Shown: positions 7,966 to 18,930, numbered from the stretch's first letter. The stretch is DNA of 64,000 nt from Lepidostoma basale (GCA_022606425.2 JAHDVF020000419.1:1-64000); one strand, 5' to 3'. The notes: generated by a model from the sequence alone, not told the origin. A program made the numbers and translations.

Positions 7966-9410
7966 TGTTTTAAACAGTTTGTTGCACGTTCAACATTTAG
8001 ATCGTTTAATATGTGAACGAGTAAACAAATGTGCTTTTAAAACTAATTTTGTTTTAAAATATTTGTTGCACGTCGAGCATTCAAACGGTTTTACATCTGA
8101 ATGAGTGACCAAATGATGTTTTAATTGAGATTTTGTTTTAAACGGTTTGTTGCACGTTAAGCATTGAAATTGTTTTATATCTGAATGAGTTTGTAAATGA
8201 CAATTTTATTTGATTCACTTTTAAACTGTTTTTTGCACGTCGAACATTCAATTAGTTTTTTATTAGAATGAAAAATCAAATGATTATTTAAAGAATTTTT
8301 CGATTTAAACGATTCGTTGCACGTTGGACATTCAAATGAATTTACATCGGAATGAGTAAACAAATGACTTTTTAAATGTGACATTGTTATAAACGTTTTT
8401 TTGCACGTCAAACATTCAATTAGTTTTTCATCTGAGTGAATAATCAAATGCCTATTAAAATAATATTTCGATTTAAATGTTTTTTGACACGTTGGACATT
8501 CATGTTTTATATCAGAATGTACATGCAAGTGTCTTTTTAAAACGAATTTTGTTTTAAACGATTTATTGCAAGATGAACATTTAAAAGGTTTTTCTTTTCG
8601 GTGAGTAAGCAAATGTTTTAACAAGTTAGATTTAAACGAAAACTTTTTTCCGCACGTTGAACATTCAATTAGTTTTACATCAGAATGAGTACGCATATGA
8701 AGTTTTAAATGGGTCATTGTTTTGAATGGTTTATTACAAGTTGAACATTCAAATAATTTTACATCTAAATGAGTAACTGAATGACTTTTTAACATTTTGT
8801 TTGTTTTAAACGATTTGTTGCACGTCAAACATTTAAATAGTTTTACATCTGAATGAACATGCATGTGTCTTTCTAATACGATGTTTGATTTAAACGATTT
8901 ATTGCAAGATGAACAATTAAAAGATTTTTTCTTTCTGTGAGTGAGCAAATGTTGTAACAACTGAGATTCACACAAAAACTTTTTTCCACACGTTGAACAT
9001 TCAATAAGTTTCACATCAGAATGAGTATGTAAATGATTAATTAAAGAAGTTTTTGTTTTAAATGTTTCCTTGCATGTTGAACATTCCAATTGTTTTACAT
9101 CTGAATGAGTAAGCAAATGAATTTTTAATTTTGATTTATCTTCAAATGATTTGCTGCATATTGAACATCGAAATGGTTTTAAACGATAATGAGTACGCAA
9201 GTGTCCTTTTATTTCCCATTTTGTTTTAAACGGTCTTTGACAAATTGCACATTCAAATAATTTTACATCTAAATGACTATGCAAATGAGATGTTAAACGT
9301 GGTTTTGTTTTAAACGCCTTGTTGCACGTTGAACATATAAATGGATTTACATCTGAATGAGCAAGCAAATGATTTTTTAAACTTGATTTAGTTTTAAACA
9401 GTTTTAAACA
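7966..9410 (-). pseudogene. C2H2 zinc-finger array, tandem duplicate without N-terminus
   Basis: The minus strand carries 13 intact fingers in one open frame (9368 to 8175), a fourteenth broken at IECSTCKKQFKSES by a deletion/frameshift, then two more fingers in another frame ending HIKRSKC-like near 7990. Fingers 3-10 correspond one-for-one to fingers 13-20 of the gene at 9424-12156, and both copies end with the same sequence (7966 onward against 9411 onward), so this is a tandem duplicate of the 3' half of that gene, period about 1.44 kb. It lies after that gene's stop and has no start region or promoter of its own, so it is probably not expressed as a separate protein. Confidence 0.85.
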
Positions 9411-9423
9411 GTTTGTTGCACGT

Positions 9424-12156
9424 TCAACATTTAGATCGTTTAATATGTGAATGAGTAAACAAATGGGCTTTTAAAACTAATTTTGTTTTAAAATATTTGT
9501 TGCACGTCGAGCATTCAAACGGTTTAACATCTGAATGAGTGACCAAATGATGTTTTAATTGAGATTTTGTTTTAAACGGTTTGTTGCACGTTAAGCATTG
9601 AAATTGTTTTATATCTGAATGAGTTTGTAAATGACAATTTAATGTCAATTTAGTTTTAAACGGTTTGTAGCACGTTGAACATTCAAATACTTTTACATCC
9701 GAATGAGTGGCGGAATGTCGTTTTAATTCTCTTTTTGATTTAAACGGTTTATTACAAGTTGAACATTCAAATAATTTTACATCTGAATGAGTACGCAAAT
9801 GGCTGATTAAATGCGGTTTTCTTTTAAACGATTTGTTGCACGTTGGACATTCAAATGAATTTACATCTGAATGAGTAAGCAAATGACTTCTTAAATACGA
9901 CTTTGTTTTAAACGTTTTTTTGCACGTCAAACATTCAATTAGTTTTTCATCAGAATGAAAAATCAAATGACTATTTAAATAATATTTTGTTTTAAACGTT
10001 TTTTTGCACGTTGGACATTCAAATTGTTTTAAATCTGAATGAACATGCATATGTCTTTTTAAAAGGGTGTTTGTTTTAAACGATTTATTGCAAGATGAAC
10101 ATTTAAAAGGTTTTTCTTTTCGGTGAGTAAGCAAATGTTTTAACAAGTTAGATTTAAACGAAAACTTTTTTCCGCACGTTGAACATTCAATTAGTTTTAC
10201 ATCAGAATGAGTACGCCAATGAAGTGTTAAATGGTTCCTTGTTTTAAATGGTTTATTACAAGTTGAACATTTAAATAATTTTACATCTAAATGAGTAACT
10301 GAATGACTTTTTAACATTTTGTTTGTTTTAAACGATTTGTTGCACGTCAAACATTTAAATAGTTTTACATCGGAATGAACACGCATGTGTCTTTCTAATA
10401 CGATGTTTGATTTAAACGATTTATTGCAAGATGAACAATTAAAAGTTTTTTTCTTTCTGTGAGTGAGCAAATGTTGTAACAACTGAGATTCACATAAAAA
10501 CTTTTTTCCACACGTTGAACATTCAATAAGTTTCACATCAGAATGAGTATGTAAATGATTAATTAAAGAAGTTTTTGTTTTAAATGTTTCCTTGCATGTT
10601 GAACATTCCAATTGTTTTACATCTGAATGAGTAAGCAAATGAATTTTTAATTTTGATTTATCTTCAAATGATTTGCTGCATATTGAACATCGAAATGGTT
10701 TTAAACGAGAATGAGTAGGCAAGTGTCTTTTTAAAACTGATTTTGCTTTAAACGTTTTATTGCACGTTGAACATTTAAATTTTTTAAAATCTGAATGACT
10801 ACGCAAATGAACTGTTAAACATGCTTTTGTTTTAAACGCCTTGTTGCACGTTGAACATATAAATGGATTTACATCTGAATGAGTAAGCAAATGATTTTTT
10901 AAACTTGATTTAGTTTTAAACATTTTCTTGCACGTCGAACATTCAAATTCTTTTATATCAGAATGAGTACGCAAATGACTTTTTAAAAGGTGCTCTGTTT
11001 TTAACGGTTTATTACAAGTTGAACATTCAAATAATTTTGCATCTGAATGAGTAAGTAAATGATGTTTTAATTTCTGTTTTGTTTTAAACGGTCTATTACA
11101 AATTGAACATTCAAATAATTTTACATTTGAATGACTACGCAAATGGACTGTTAAATTTGTTTTTGTTTTAAACGATTTCTTGCAGGTTGAACATTTAAAT
11201 AATTTTACATCTGAATGAATTTGTAAATGGCTAATTAATGCCGATTTTTTTATGAACTGTTTGTTGCATTTTGAACATTCAAATAATTTTAAATCTAAAT
11301 GATTAAGAAAATGATATGTTAATTGTCTTTTACATTTAAAAGCTTTATTGCAAGATGAACAGTCAAATCGTTTTTCTCCTGAGTGAATGAACGAATGTTT
11401 TAACAATTCATATTGAAACATGAACTGTTTTCTACACGTTGAACATTCTATTAGTTTTAGATCAGAATGAGTAAGTAAATGACAAATTAATGACGATTTT
11501 GATATAAATGTTTTTTTGCACGGTGAACATTCCAATAGATTTAAATCTGAATGAGTAAGCAAATGACTTCTTATTTTCAATTTATTTGTAAACGGTTTGT
11601 TGCATACTGAACATCGAAATAGTTTTAAACTAGAATGAGTATGCAAGTGTTTTTTTAAAATAGATTTTGTTTCAAACGGTTTATTGCACGTTGAACATTC
11701 AAATCGTTTTATACCAGAATGAATGCGTGAATCTCTTTTAAAATCTGATTTTATTTTAGATGGTTTCTTTCGAGAAACTTTTATTTCTACAGGATCTTTC
11801 TTCACAACACTGTTCGACACATCTATATCTATGGAGAACGTGTCTTCGTGTATAAAAACGATTTCACTGCCGGCAGGCTCAATCTTGATATCAGTGGGGG
11901 CCATCGAATCATTTTGTATATCTGCGCTATTCATGTCATCACCTTTAAAATCTGTTTCATTTTTAATAGACTCAACCTTGACAATCGTCATGTCCATCGA
12001 ACTCGTTTCTGGAGATAGTCGTTCCAAAATGTAATCGCCGTCTCCGTTGGCATCCCAAGTAGCCGGATCCGGTTCAGATTTAACAAGGGGCACAAACACA
12101 CTCTCCGATTGTCCCGGACTCTTCCCCTCGATTCTCCCAGACACGGCGCCTTCCAT
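9424..12156 (-). CDS. C2H2 zinc-finger protein, 27 fingers
   Basis: Single-exon gene of 910 residues. The ATG at 12156 starts the MEGAVSG sequence shared by paralogues. Residues 1 to about 148 are acidic, with psi-K-x-E/D motifs (VKSEPDP, VKVES, IKIEPAG, VKKDPVE) of the SUMO-acceptor type. Then 27 consecutive C-x2-C-x12-H-x3-H fingers at 28-residue spacing with linkers such as HSDVKLFEC instead of HTGEKPF. Expected to be a nuclear DNA-binding regulator; no ZAD, KRAB or BTB domain is visible. Ends HIKRSKC, where the last finger linker is cut by a stop. It has the largest array in the window. The duplicate array at 7966-9410 lies immediately downstream. Confidence 0.9.
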   Translation of the reverse strand: MEGAVSGRIEGKSPGQSESVFVPLVKSEPDPATWDANGDGDYILERLSPETSSMDMTIVKVESIKNETDFKGDDMNSADIQNDSMAPTDIKIEPAGSEIVFIHEDTFSIDIDVSNSVVKKDPVEIKVSRKKPSKIKSDFKRDSRIHSGIKRFECSTCNKPFETKSILKKHLHTHSSLKLFRCSVCNKPFTNKLKIRSHLLTHSDLNLLECSPCKKTFISKSSLICHLLTHSDLKLIECSTCRKQFMFQYELLKHSFIHSGEKRFDCSSCNKAFKCKRQLTYHFLNHLDLKLFECSKCNKQFIKKSALISHLQIHSDVKLFKCSTCKKSFKTKTNLTVHLRSHSNVKLFECSICNRPFKTKQKLKHHLLTHSDAKLFECSTCNKPLKTEHLLKSHLRTHSDIKEFECSTCKKMFKTKSSLKNHLLTHSDVNPFICSTCNKAFKTKACLTVHLRSHSDFKKFKCSTCNKTFKAKSVLKRHLPTHSRLKPFRCSICSKSFEDKSKLKIHLLTHSDVKQLECSTCKETFKTKTSLINHLHTHSDVKLIECSTCGKKFLCESQLLQHLLTHRKKKTFNCSSCNKSFKSNIVLERHMRVHSDVKLFKCLTCNKSFKTNKMLKSHSVTHLDVKLFKCSTCNKPFKTRNHLTLHWRTHSDVKLIECSTCGKKFSFKSNLLKHLLTHRKEKPFKCSSCNKSFKTNTLLKRHMHVHSDLKQFECPTCKKTFKTKYYLNSHLIFHSDEKLIECLTCKKTFKTKSYLRSHLLTHSDVNSFECPTCNKSFKRKPHLISHLRTHSDVKLFECSTCNKPFKSKRELKRHSATHSDVKVFECSTCYKPFKTKLTLNCHLQTHSDIKQFQCLTCNKPFKTKSQLKHHLVTHSDVKPFECSTCNKYFKTKLVLKAHLFTHSHIKRSKC

Positions 12157-12438
12157 CTATCCGAATTCTGATCACTAGACACGGAAAAGTTACTGCAATG
12201 TCGACTTGTGGCACTAATCTTTAAGACAAAGAAGGAAATACGAATGACGCACTTGGATACATGTTTTGTAGATATCGGGTCACAAAACAATTCTCTTGCA
12301 CTTTCGAAAATAACTCGTTCCAATCGCTCCGACAGACATGCCGTTATAATGTTTTAAACTGGCGGGATGAGGACACATTTCTGACAGGTCTGATTTCCAT
12401 AGACAAGACGTTGTATCTTTTCATAAATATTTATTTCA
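12157..12438 (-). promoter_or_regulatory. Upstream region of the 27-finger gene
   Basis: Contains the two blocks shared with the other paralogues: TCTATGGAAA (12394-12403 on minus) and CGTGTCTAGTGATC close to the ATG. Ends at the MITE border 283 bp upstream of the start. Confidence 0.5.
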
Positions 12439-13253
12439 CAATGCCGTCTTGAAAGTATTTCTTCTTCTTCTTCTCTGGTTTCAATCCTGGGATTGGTTTG
12501 CAGCAATTTCCTCTATTATTCTCTTCCATTCTTCCCTGTCTTGTGCGGCTCTTTTGAAATCTGCATATGATGAGCAGCGCACGTCCACCAACAGGTCCTC
12601 CAGGTACTCTCGGCGTGGGCGTCCCCTAGATGTTGTCCCCTCGATCATACCCTCCATTATGGCATGCAAGAGACCTTCAGAGTGAGTATTTACCAGGCCG
12701 TAATCACATAGATAATATTTGCAACATGGAGCTATTGTAGGCCGTTAGTATGTGTATCGTGCCGTGATCTCGTATTTTATTTCGATTATAAATGTGAAAT
12801 AAATGTAAAATACGACTACGATCGTATTATTATTCCTTTTATACGTGTTACAAATATTTTAAAAGACTACATTTGTGTTTCCGCAGTGCCGGTATGTAAA
12901 TTTTACTTTCTTCTCTTGCCGGGCCATTTGTTAAGTATTTTTATGCATTTTCTTCAGTGCGTTTACTTTATAAAAGTACTAAATTGTGTAATATAGTTTG
13001 TGTACAACTTTGGTATGTAAAATGTTCAATATAATCTTTCGATATAACCTCAAAATCGTTATATATTAACTTCAAAATTTGTAGCACAGAAAGCTCATAA
13101 TTCATAATGCCTAACGCAACAATATCGTTAAAAATGTTTATGTTTACTAATTTTTACCAAAATTGTCTGACATTTGATAGCTGTCAGATCGATGGACCCA
13201 GAGTTATAAACTTAACATTGCGGCTTGATAACATAGATTCGAGACGGCATTGA
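12439..13253. mobile_element. hAT-like MITE with nested LINE fragment
   Basis: Ends CAATGCCGTCTTGAAAG on the left and TTCGAGACGGCATTG on the right form a terminal inverted repeat of about 15 bp. The interior shares long stretches (ACCAGGCCGTAA, GTGCCGTGATCTCGTATTTT) with copies at 20956, 31306 and 42164. No coding potential. The 8-bp target duplication seen at 42164 assigns the family. Confidence 0.8.
12461..12683 (-). mobile_element. Nested non-LTR retrotransposon 3' fragment
   Basis: Minus frame MHAIMEGMIEGTTSRGRPRR, then EYLEDLLVDVRCSSYADFKR and AAQDREEWKRIIEEIAAN is the C-terminal tail of an RT polyprotein (R/G/P-rich motif, REEWK). It ends in a GAAGAAGAAGAAG tail and splits the MITE; GAGTATTT/AAGTATTT on both sides is the probable target duplication. 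Confidence 0.75.
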
Positions 13254-13389
13254 TACAAATACTTTTAACTAATTGAGAATATAACATTTTAACAAATAAA
13301 AACATCCATTTAATTCTACAAAACAAAAATAATACTGCAGACCTCCCTTAAATTAATATATTTGAACACGATATTAAGGGATCTCGGTT

Positions 13390-13902
13390 AGACTGCGGAT
13401 ACCACAGCGCTATCAGTCTATTGAGCTCCGTTGATAAGCTTTATGGTAGGATATTGATAGAAAGAGTGCGAAAGATGACTTCCGGAAAGATTTGGGATAT
13501 GCAGGGGCCTTTTATGAGTGGACATGGATGCATGGACCAGATTTTTGCACTCCGCAATCTTACAGAGAAGTTTTTGGCAAAAGTACGAAAAAAATTCTGC
13601 GCGTTTGTAGATTTGCAAAAAGCGTATGACCGAGTTGACAGGGAAAAGTTATGATCTTGGCCGAGTATGAAGTAAGCACGAACCTGCTACGAGCGGTTGC
13701 TTCCCTTTATGAAAGAAGCACCGCGTGTGTCAGAGTAAACGGGGCTTTCACTTCTTGGTTTGATATTACAAAAGGTGTCAAACAAGGTTGTGTAATTACC
13801 CCGTGGTTGTTTAATCTATACACGGACAAGTGTATGAAACAATTAGATGGCATAAACGCTGATGCGAAAAAATATGACCTTGTGATGAACGTAGAAGGAT
13901 GA
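13390..13902 (+). pseudogene. LINE-K reverse transcriptase, N-terminal and palm part
   Basis: YHSAISLLSSVDKLYGRILI, MQGPFMSGHGCMDQIFALR, FCAFVDLQKAYDRVDREKL, frameshift at about 13651, then EVSTNLLRAVASLYE and SWFDITKGVKQGCVITPWLF. These are RT motifs 1-4. The YADD region is deleted: NADAKKYDLVMNVE jumps past it. The C-terminal part of the same element follows, duplicated. Confidence 0.85.
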
Positions 13903-14560
13903 AAGTAGAAAAAATTCAGTAGAAATGAGATCTCTTAAACGAATGTTTGATACTCTGTGTATGATAGAGTGTCGAATGAAAATATAAGAAGTGAATGCCT
14001 TGCGACTGATGGTGTTATGAACAAAATAATGAAAGGATTATTAAAATGGTTTGGACACATGAAAATAATGAATGAAGAAAGAATGAAAAAAAAGTATATA
14101 TAAATGGAACTATTATACAAATAGAGGAAGACTGAGGAAAATATGGCACGATCAAATAAATCAAATAATAATTAAATAAAACGATGTTTTTTAACTACTT
14201 CCACTTTTGTCTTTATTTAGACAACTGTAGAAGGATGAAAGTAGAAAAAATTCAGTAGAAATGAGATCTCTTAAACGAATGTTTGATACTCTGTGTATGA
14301 TAGAGTGTCGAATGAAAATATAAGAAGTGAATGCCTTGCGACTGATGGTGTTATGAACAAAATAATGAAAGGATTATTAAAATGGTTTGGACACATGAAA
14401 ATAATGAATGAAGAAAGAATGAAAAAAAAGTATATATAAATGGAACTATTATACAAATAGAGGAAGACTGAGGAAAATATGGCACGATCAAATAAATCAA
14501 ATAATAATTAAATAAAACGATGTTTTTTAACTACTTCCACTTTTGTCTTTATTTAGACAG
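13891..14560 (+). repeat. 336-bp tandem duplication of the LINE-K C-terminal end
   Basis: GTAGAAGGATGAAAGTAGAA begins copies at 13891 and 14227, which are virtually identical. Each carries degenerate MRSLKRMFDTLC and KWFGHMKIMNEERMKK-like sequence, the LINE-K C-terminus, with the 3' end at TTTTTTAACTACTTCC. Confidence 0.9.
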
Positions 14561-14622
14561 CTGTCTAAATAAAGACAAAAGTGGAAGTAGTTAAAAAACA
14601 TCGTTTTATTTAATTATTATTT
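14499..14622. repeat. 124-bp perfect palindrome
   Basis: Arms 14499-14560 and 14561-14622 are exact reverse complements with no spacer (centre AGACAG|CTGTCT). The left arm is the LINE-K 3' end, so the right arm is an inverted copy of it. Confidence 0.95.
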
Positions 14623-14689
14623 AAAATGAACTTCCATCAAGAGATTTCAGTAAAATCATTTGATTAAAATAAATCAAATATTGAATGTC

Positions 14690-15120
14690 GGAGAAATCGA
14701 CGCGCGTGCATGACACGATGTATGAATGTTGAGGAAGCGACTGAAATATGTCGGGAAAGAAAAGTGTGGCAGCCCATTCCTTCTGTCAACTCCTTCGGTA
14801 GACGACGTGATGGTTAGCTAGTTAGCTAGTTACATTTTAAAAAGGGTTTTTAAATATATTTTTTATTTTCACTATTTAGTCTTAGAAGTAAAATTTCAAC
14901 ATTTACCCAAGTAAACAGTTAATTTTTTTTAAGCAAAAGGTTAACTTTAACCCAAGCAAAATGTTTAGTTTTAGCCAAAACCTTTATTTTTATTAAAGCA
15001 AAAGGTTTTCTTTAACTAAAACGGAATTAAGGTTTAAACTTAAGCGAAAGGTTAACTTTAACTGAAGCACAACTTGGTAATTTCTCTAATCCACTAATTT
15101 CATGCCACCACCATAACCTT
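14690..15120 (+). repeat. LINE-K terminus followed by degenerate AAGCAAAAGGTTAAC repeats
   Basis: 14699-14810 encodes RACMTRCMNVEEATEICRER, the extreme C-terminus of LINE-K. From about 14900 to 15075 variants of AAGCAAAAGGTTAACTTTAA recur irregularly every 35-60 bp. No gene seen. Confidence 0.5.
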
Positions 15121-15375
15121 CAGAGAATAAATTCTTCTTCTTCATATTAACAATCCTGCGGATTGGTCTGCAACAACCTTCACTCGTTTCCTCCGCTTAG
15201 TCCTGTCGCCAGCCTTCTAATATAAATATATTCTAATATAAAGAGCTGGAGAAAGTATTATGAATTAAGCTATAAAAGAATTACTGCGTTGGTTTGGACA
15301 TATGGAACATGGATGAAGAAAGAATACATAAACGATATGAATGGGTTACGGATTCGAAACCATGCTATGATTGAA
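15121..15375. mobile_element. Two short non-LTR retrotransposon fragments
   Basis: 15130-15225 on minus resembles the nested fragment at 12461 (GGATTGGTCTGCAACAACC on plus). 15240-15375 on plus encodes RWFGHME followed by a DEERIHKRYEW-like sequence, a LINE-K C-terminus. Confidence 0.5.
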
Positions 15376-15399
15376 TTTCCAATTTTAAGGATCATTCAT

Positions 15400-15783
15400 G
15401 TTATAAATTGAAATAATTGACGTCTGTGCATAATGTGTGGAAGGATATGATAATGTGTCAGACCATCCTCTCCGGAGAAAAACCGCGTGATGGCTTGCTG
15501 TGTCACAGCATATATGCTAGTATAAATTCGTCGCTTGCACACACTTGGCATGAGTCTGGAGCAGTAGTTTGTAAATAGAATAACAACGCATCTATGGAAA
15601 TTAACCTGCAAATGTCAAAAAACTTTCAAAAAGGCAACAAAACCGTATCGATGTGCGTCATTATATCATTCTTGGTATTAAACAGTTAATTGATACGAAG
15701 AGTAATCAGCATTTTACATGTTGTTTTTGTGTAATATGTTTGCGACCGTTACGTGTCCAGTGACCCCAAGAACATAAACAGGG
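15400..15783 (+). promoter_or_regulatory. Upstream region of the 14-finger gene
   Basis: Shared blocks: TGGCATGAGTCTGGAGC (15546-15562), TCTATGGAAA (15591-15600), CGTGTCCAGTGACC (15752-15765). AGTATAAATTC at about 15519 is a TATA-like candidate. Confidence 0.5.
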
Positions 15784-17385
15784 ATGGAAGGCGCCGTGTC
15801 TAGGAGTCCGGGACAATCTGAGAGCGTGTCAATGCCCTGTGTTAAGTCTGAGCCGGACCCGGCTACCTGGGATACCAACGGAGACGACGATAATATTTTA
15901 AAACAACTAAATCCCGAAGAAAGTTCGATCAACATCACAGTTGTTAAGATTGAATATCTCAAAGAGGAAGTGGATATTGAATATGATGACACTAATAACG
16001 CAGATGTTAAGATAGAAAATGATTCGATGGCCCCCACTAATGTCAAGATTGAGCCTTCCGGTAGTGAAAGCGATTTTGAATGTGACGATATGTTCTCCGT
16101 AGATATAGATATGTCATGTATTGCGAAGCAAGATCCCATAGAATTGGATGAATCTGGAAAGAGCGCAGATGCTACTCCGATAAACTCAGTCCAAATCCAT
16201 CAGAAAACGATAGAAAAATCATTTGAATGTTCAACTTGCAGCAAACGTTTTGCATACAAATTGCAGTTAATACAACATTTGCTCTCTCACTTGAAAGAAA
16301 AACCGTTTTCATGTTCAATTTGCAACAAATCGTTTAACACGAACAAAATTTTAAAAACGCATTTTCTTACTCATTCAGATCTAAAATTATTTAAATGTTC
16401 AACGTGCAAACAATCGTTTAAAACAAAATTTAATTTAAAAAGGCATTTGAATACACATTCTGATGTAAAATCATTTCAGTGTTCTCTGTGCAATAAACCG
16501 TTTAAAACAAAACCAGATTTAAAAAAACATATGCTTACTCATTCCGATGTGAAACCATTTGAATGCTCAACGTGCAATAAATCGTTCAGAAGGAACCAAG
16601 ATTTGAAAATTCATTATCTTACTCATTCCGATGTAAAACAATTTGAATGTTTGACGTGCAACAAATCATTTAAAACAAGCAAGGAATTAAAAACCCATTT
16701 GATTAGTCATTCTGATGTAAAATCAATTACGTGTTTAAGGTGTAATAAATCGTTTAAATCAAAACCAGATTTAAAAAGACATTTAAATACACATTCCGAT
16801 GTAAAATCATTTAAATGTTCAACATGCAACAAATCGTTTAAAACAAATTTCAACTTTAAAAGGCATTTGATTACTCATTCTGATGTAAAATCATTTCAGT
16901 GTTCTACGTGCAACAAACCGTTTAAAACAAATAGGGAATTAAAAAGTCATTTGATTAGTCATTCAGATGTAAAATTAGTTACGTGTTCAATTTGCGACAA
17001 ATCGTTTAAAACAAAATCAGATTTAAAAATGCATTTGAATACTCATTCAGATGTAAAATCATTTAAATGTTCTACGTGTAACAAACCGTTTAAAACCAAA
17101 TCAATTTTAAGAAAACACATCCTTACTCATTCAGATGTTAAACCATTTATATGCCCAACGTGCAACAAAACATTCCGAACAAACCAAGATTTAAAAACTC
17201 ACTTTCTTATTCATTCTGATGTAAAACAATTTGAATGTTCAACGTGCAACAAAACGTTCAGAACAAACCAGGTATTAAAACAACATTTTCTTACTCACTC
17301 TGATTTAAAACAATTTGAATGTTCAAATTGTAACAAATCGTTTAAAACAAAATCACATTTGAAAAGACATCTACAGATTCATTGA
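15784..17385 (+). CDS. C2H2 zinc-finger protein, 14 fingers
   Basis: 533 residues in a single exon, starting MEGAVSRSPGQSESVSMPCV. The acidic N-terminal region (about 145 residues) has VKSEPDP, VKIEY, VKIEN, VKIEPSG and AKQDPIE, five SUMO-acceptor-like sites. Then 14 fingers, all with Cys2His2 ligands intact, joined by HSDVKSF/QF/PF linkers. Helix position -1 is Thr in 11 of 14 fingers, while positions 2, 3 and 6 vary (for example F/N/R, P/D/K, Q/D/I, K/E/T). It ends naturally after the last His (LKRHLQIH, TGA). 17386-17660 downstream contains degraded finger-like sequence (GAATGTTCACTGGCCAACAA), so the ancestral array was longer. Probable nuclear transcriptional regulator; target unknown. 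Confidence 0.9.
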   Translation: MEGAVSRSPGQSESVSMPCVKSEPDPATWDTNGDDDNILKQLNPEESSINITVVKIEYLKEEVDIEYDDTNNADVKIENDSMAPTNVKIEPSGSESDFECDDMFSVDIDMSCIAKQDPIELDESGKSADATPINSVQIHQKTIEKSFECSTCSKRFAYKLQLIQHLLSHLKEKPFSCSICNKSFNTNKILKTHFLTHSDLKLFKCSTCKQSFKTKFNLKRHLNTHSDVKSFQCSLCNKPFKTKPDLKKHMLTHSDVKPFECSTCNKSFRRNQDLKIHYLTHSDVKQFECLTCNKSFKTSKELKTHLISHSDVKSITCLRCNKSFKSKPDLKRHLNTHSDVKSFKCSTCNKSFKTNFNFKRHLITHSDVKSFQCSTCNKPFKTNRELKSHLISHSDVKLVTCSICDKSFKTKSDLKMHLNTHSDVKSFKCSTCNKPFKTKSILRKHILTHSDVKPFICPTCNKTFRTNQDLKTHFLIHSDVKQFECSTCNKTFRTNQVLKQHFLTHSDLKQFECSNCNKSFKTKSHLKRHLQIH

Positions 17386-17817
17386 CATTTTAAACTGACG
17401 AATACTCTGAATGAAAGACTATTTAAAACAAACGTGTGATAATTGAAAAGTTTTATCCTTTCTCATTCACTATTAGAATGTTCACTGGCCAACAAATCGT
17501 CATTGATGAAAAACGGTTTTTATGTTCAGCGTGCTGAAAACGGCGATTAGTTAAATTGGGGTTAAAATTTGCCATTTTGTCGGAAGAAATAATATTTGAG
17601 GGTTTGACCTGACAGAACGGTTCAAAAGAATCTGAATTAAATTCCACGCTTGTTAACAGCGAGGATAAGCCGATAGTGAAGAGGACCCTTTCCGGCGTAC
17701 TTCATACGCGAGCCTTAATGACCAGAGCTGCGTCAGGCGAGAGTTCGTGAACGTGTTTTTATTGCATGTATTAGTTGGGAACCATCAGAATAAAAAAGTC
17801 TCCTAAGAACAACAGAA

Positions 17818-18130
17818 ATGAAGACTCTCCGATCCGTTGCGGGAACAACACTCCGAGACAGAATAAGAAATTCTGAAAAAATAAAGATCTGCAATGTAGA
17901 AGATGTCGTGCGATGAGGAAAACTGAGAAGACCCTACTGGAGAGATCATGTGGAAAGAGCATGTTCTGAAAGAGTTATCAATACAGCCGCAAATAAAGTA
18001 CCACCAGGAAATCGACCGGCAGGAAGACCACCTAAAAGATGGCGAGACAGTTGGACATCTGTATCCCAGGAACAGACTCCGAGAAATAACAGGACACAGT
18101 CCTAAATAAAGCAGAAGAAGAAGGAAAAGT
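17818..18130 (+). pseudogene. Non-LTR retrotransposon C-terminal fragment
   Basis: Frame TLRSVAGTTLRDRIRNSEK, one stop, then LRRPYWRDHVERACSERVI and GNRPAGRPPKRWRDSW: the GH/DHVER plus GRPxxRW signature of RT polyprotein C-termini. It ends in an AAGCAGAAGAAGAAGG-like 3' tail. Different family from LINE-J and LINE-K. Confidence 0.75.
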
Positions 18131-18329
18131 ATTTGTTGGGCTGAAGTTATTCATTATATATGTGGCTGCTATTGTAATTATGTACGCTTGTGTAAGCCTT
18201 GACACAAATGTATTTTTTTTTAATAAACCTTTCAATCAAACATATTATTTCATCCTCTTTCATCTACGAGTACACCGTTCCTTATGGATGTAATAGTTTA
18301 TTATTAATTTGGCAACTTACAATTAATTA

Positions 18330-18930
18330 ATTAGACTGCACTCTGATTTCACACTTTTGCGAGGAGCTACAAGAGATTCTGAACACATGCACTTGGGCAT
18401 ACACGGCGTTGGGCTTAAAGGTCATCCAAACGAAAACGAAAATTCTTTCTATGCATTCAAATCTCGTATCATTCAGTTTTACTGCAAATAGGCAAAGTAT
18501 CGAGTAGGTTACATATTTTAATTACTTGGGTAGTGTTGTGAATAATATAGCAAACATGGAATACGGGATAAAGAATAGGCTGAGTGCAGCCCTCGTGCAT
18601 TCTGGAAATCACGAAAGAGAGTCTTTGACAATCATGAACTAACAATAGGTACCAAGGTCGCAGTATACAATGCAGTAATCATTCCAACATGGAGACACTG
18701 CTCACTCGCGCTCTCTTGCGCTTGCGCATGAACGACAACAGGCTCTTCAAAAACATCTTATATGGTGAACTAAAAAAATGAAACGGAAGCACGGAGGACA
18801 CCGCAAGAGATAGCAGGGCCAGAGAGAAACGGAGAAGACAGGGTTCAGCTGTAGGGGCAGAATCTCCTTGTCCGGAGTGTGACAAAGTCTCCCAATCTAT
18901 AATAGGACTATATAGCCACACCAGGTAGCG
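18330..18930 (+). pseudogene. Non-LTR retrotransposon RT C-terminal relic with zinc knuckle
   Basis: ALGLKVIQTKTKILSMHS, a shift, YFNYLGSVVNNIANMEYGIK, KVAVYNAVIIPT, then a degenerate segment and GSAVGAESPCPECDKVSQSI leading to GLYSHTR, the CxxC...H knuckle found at the C-terminus of some insect LINE polyproteins. Multiple stops. Confidence 0.7.
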
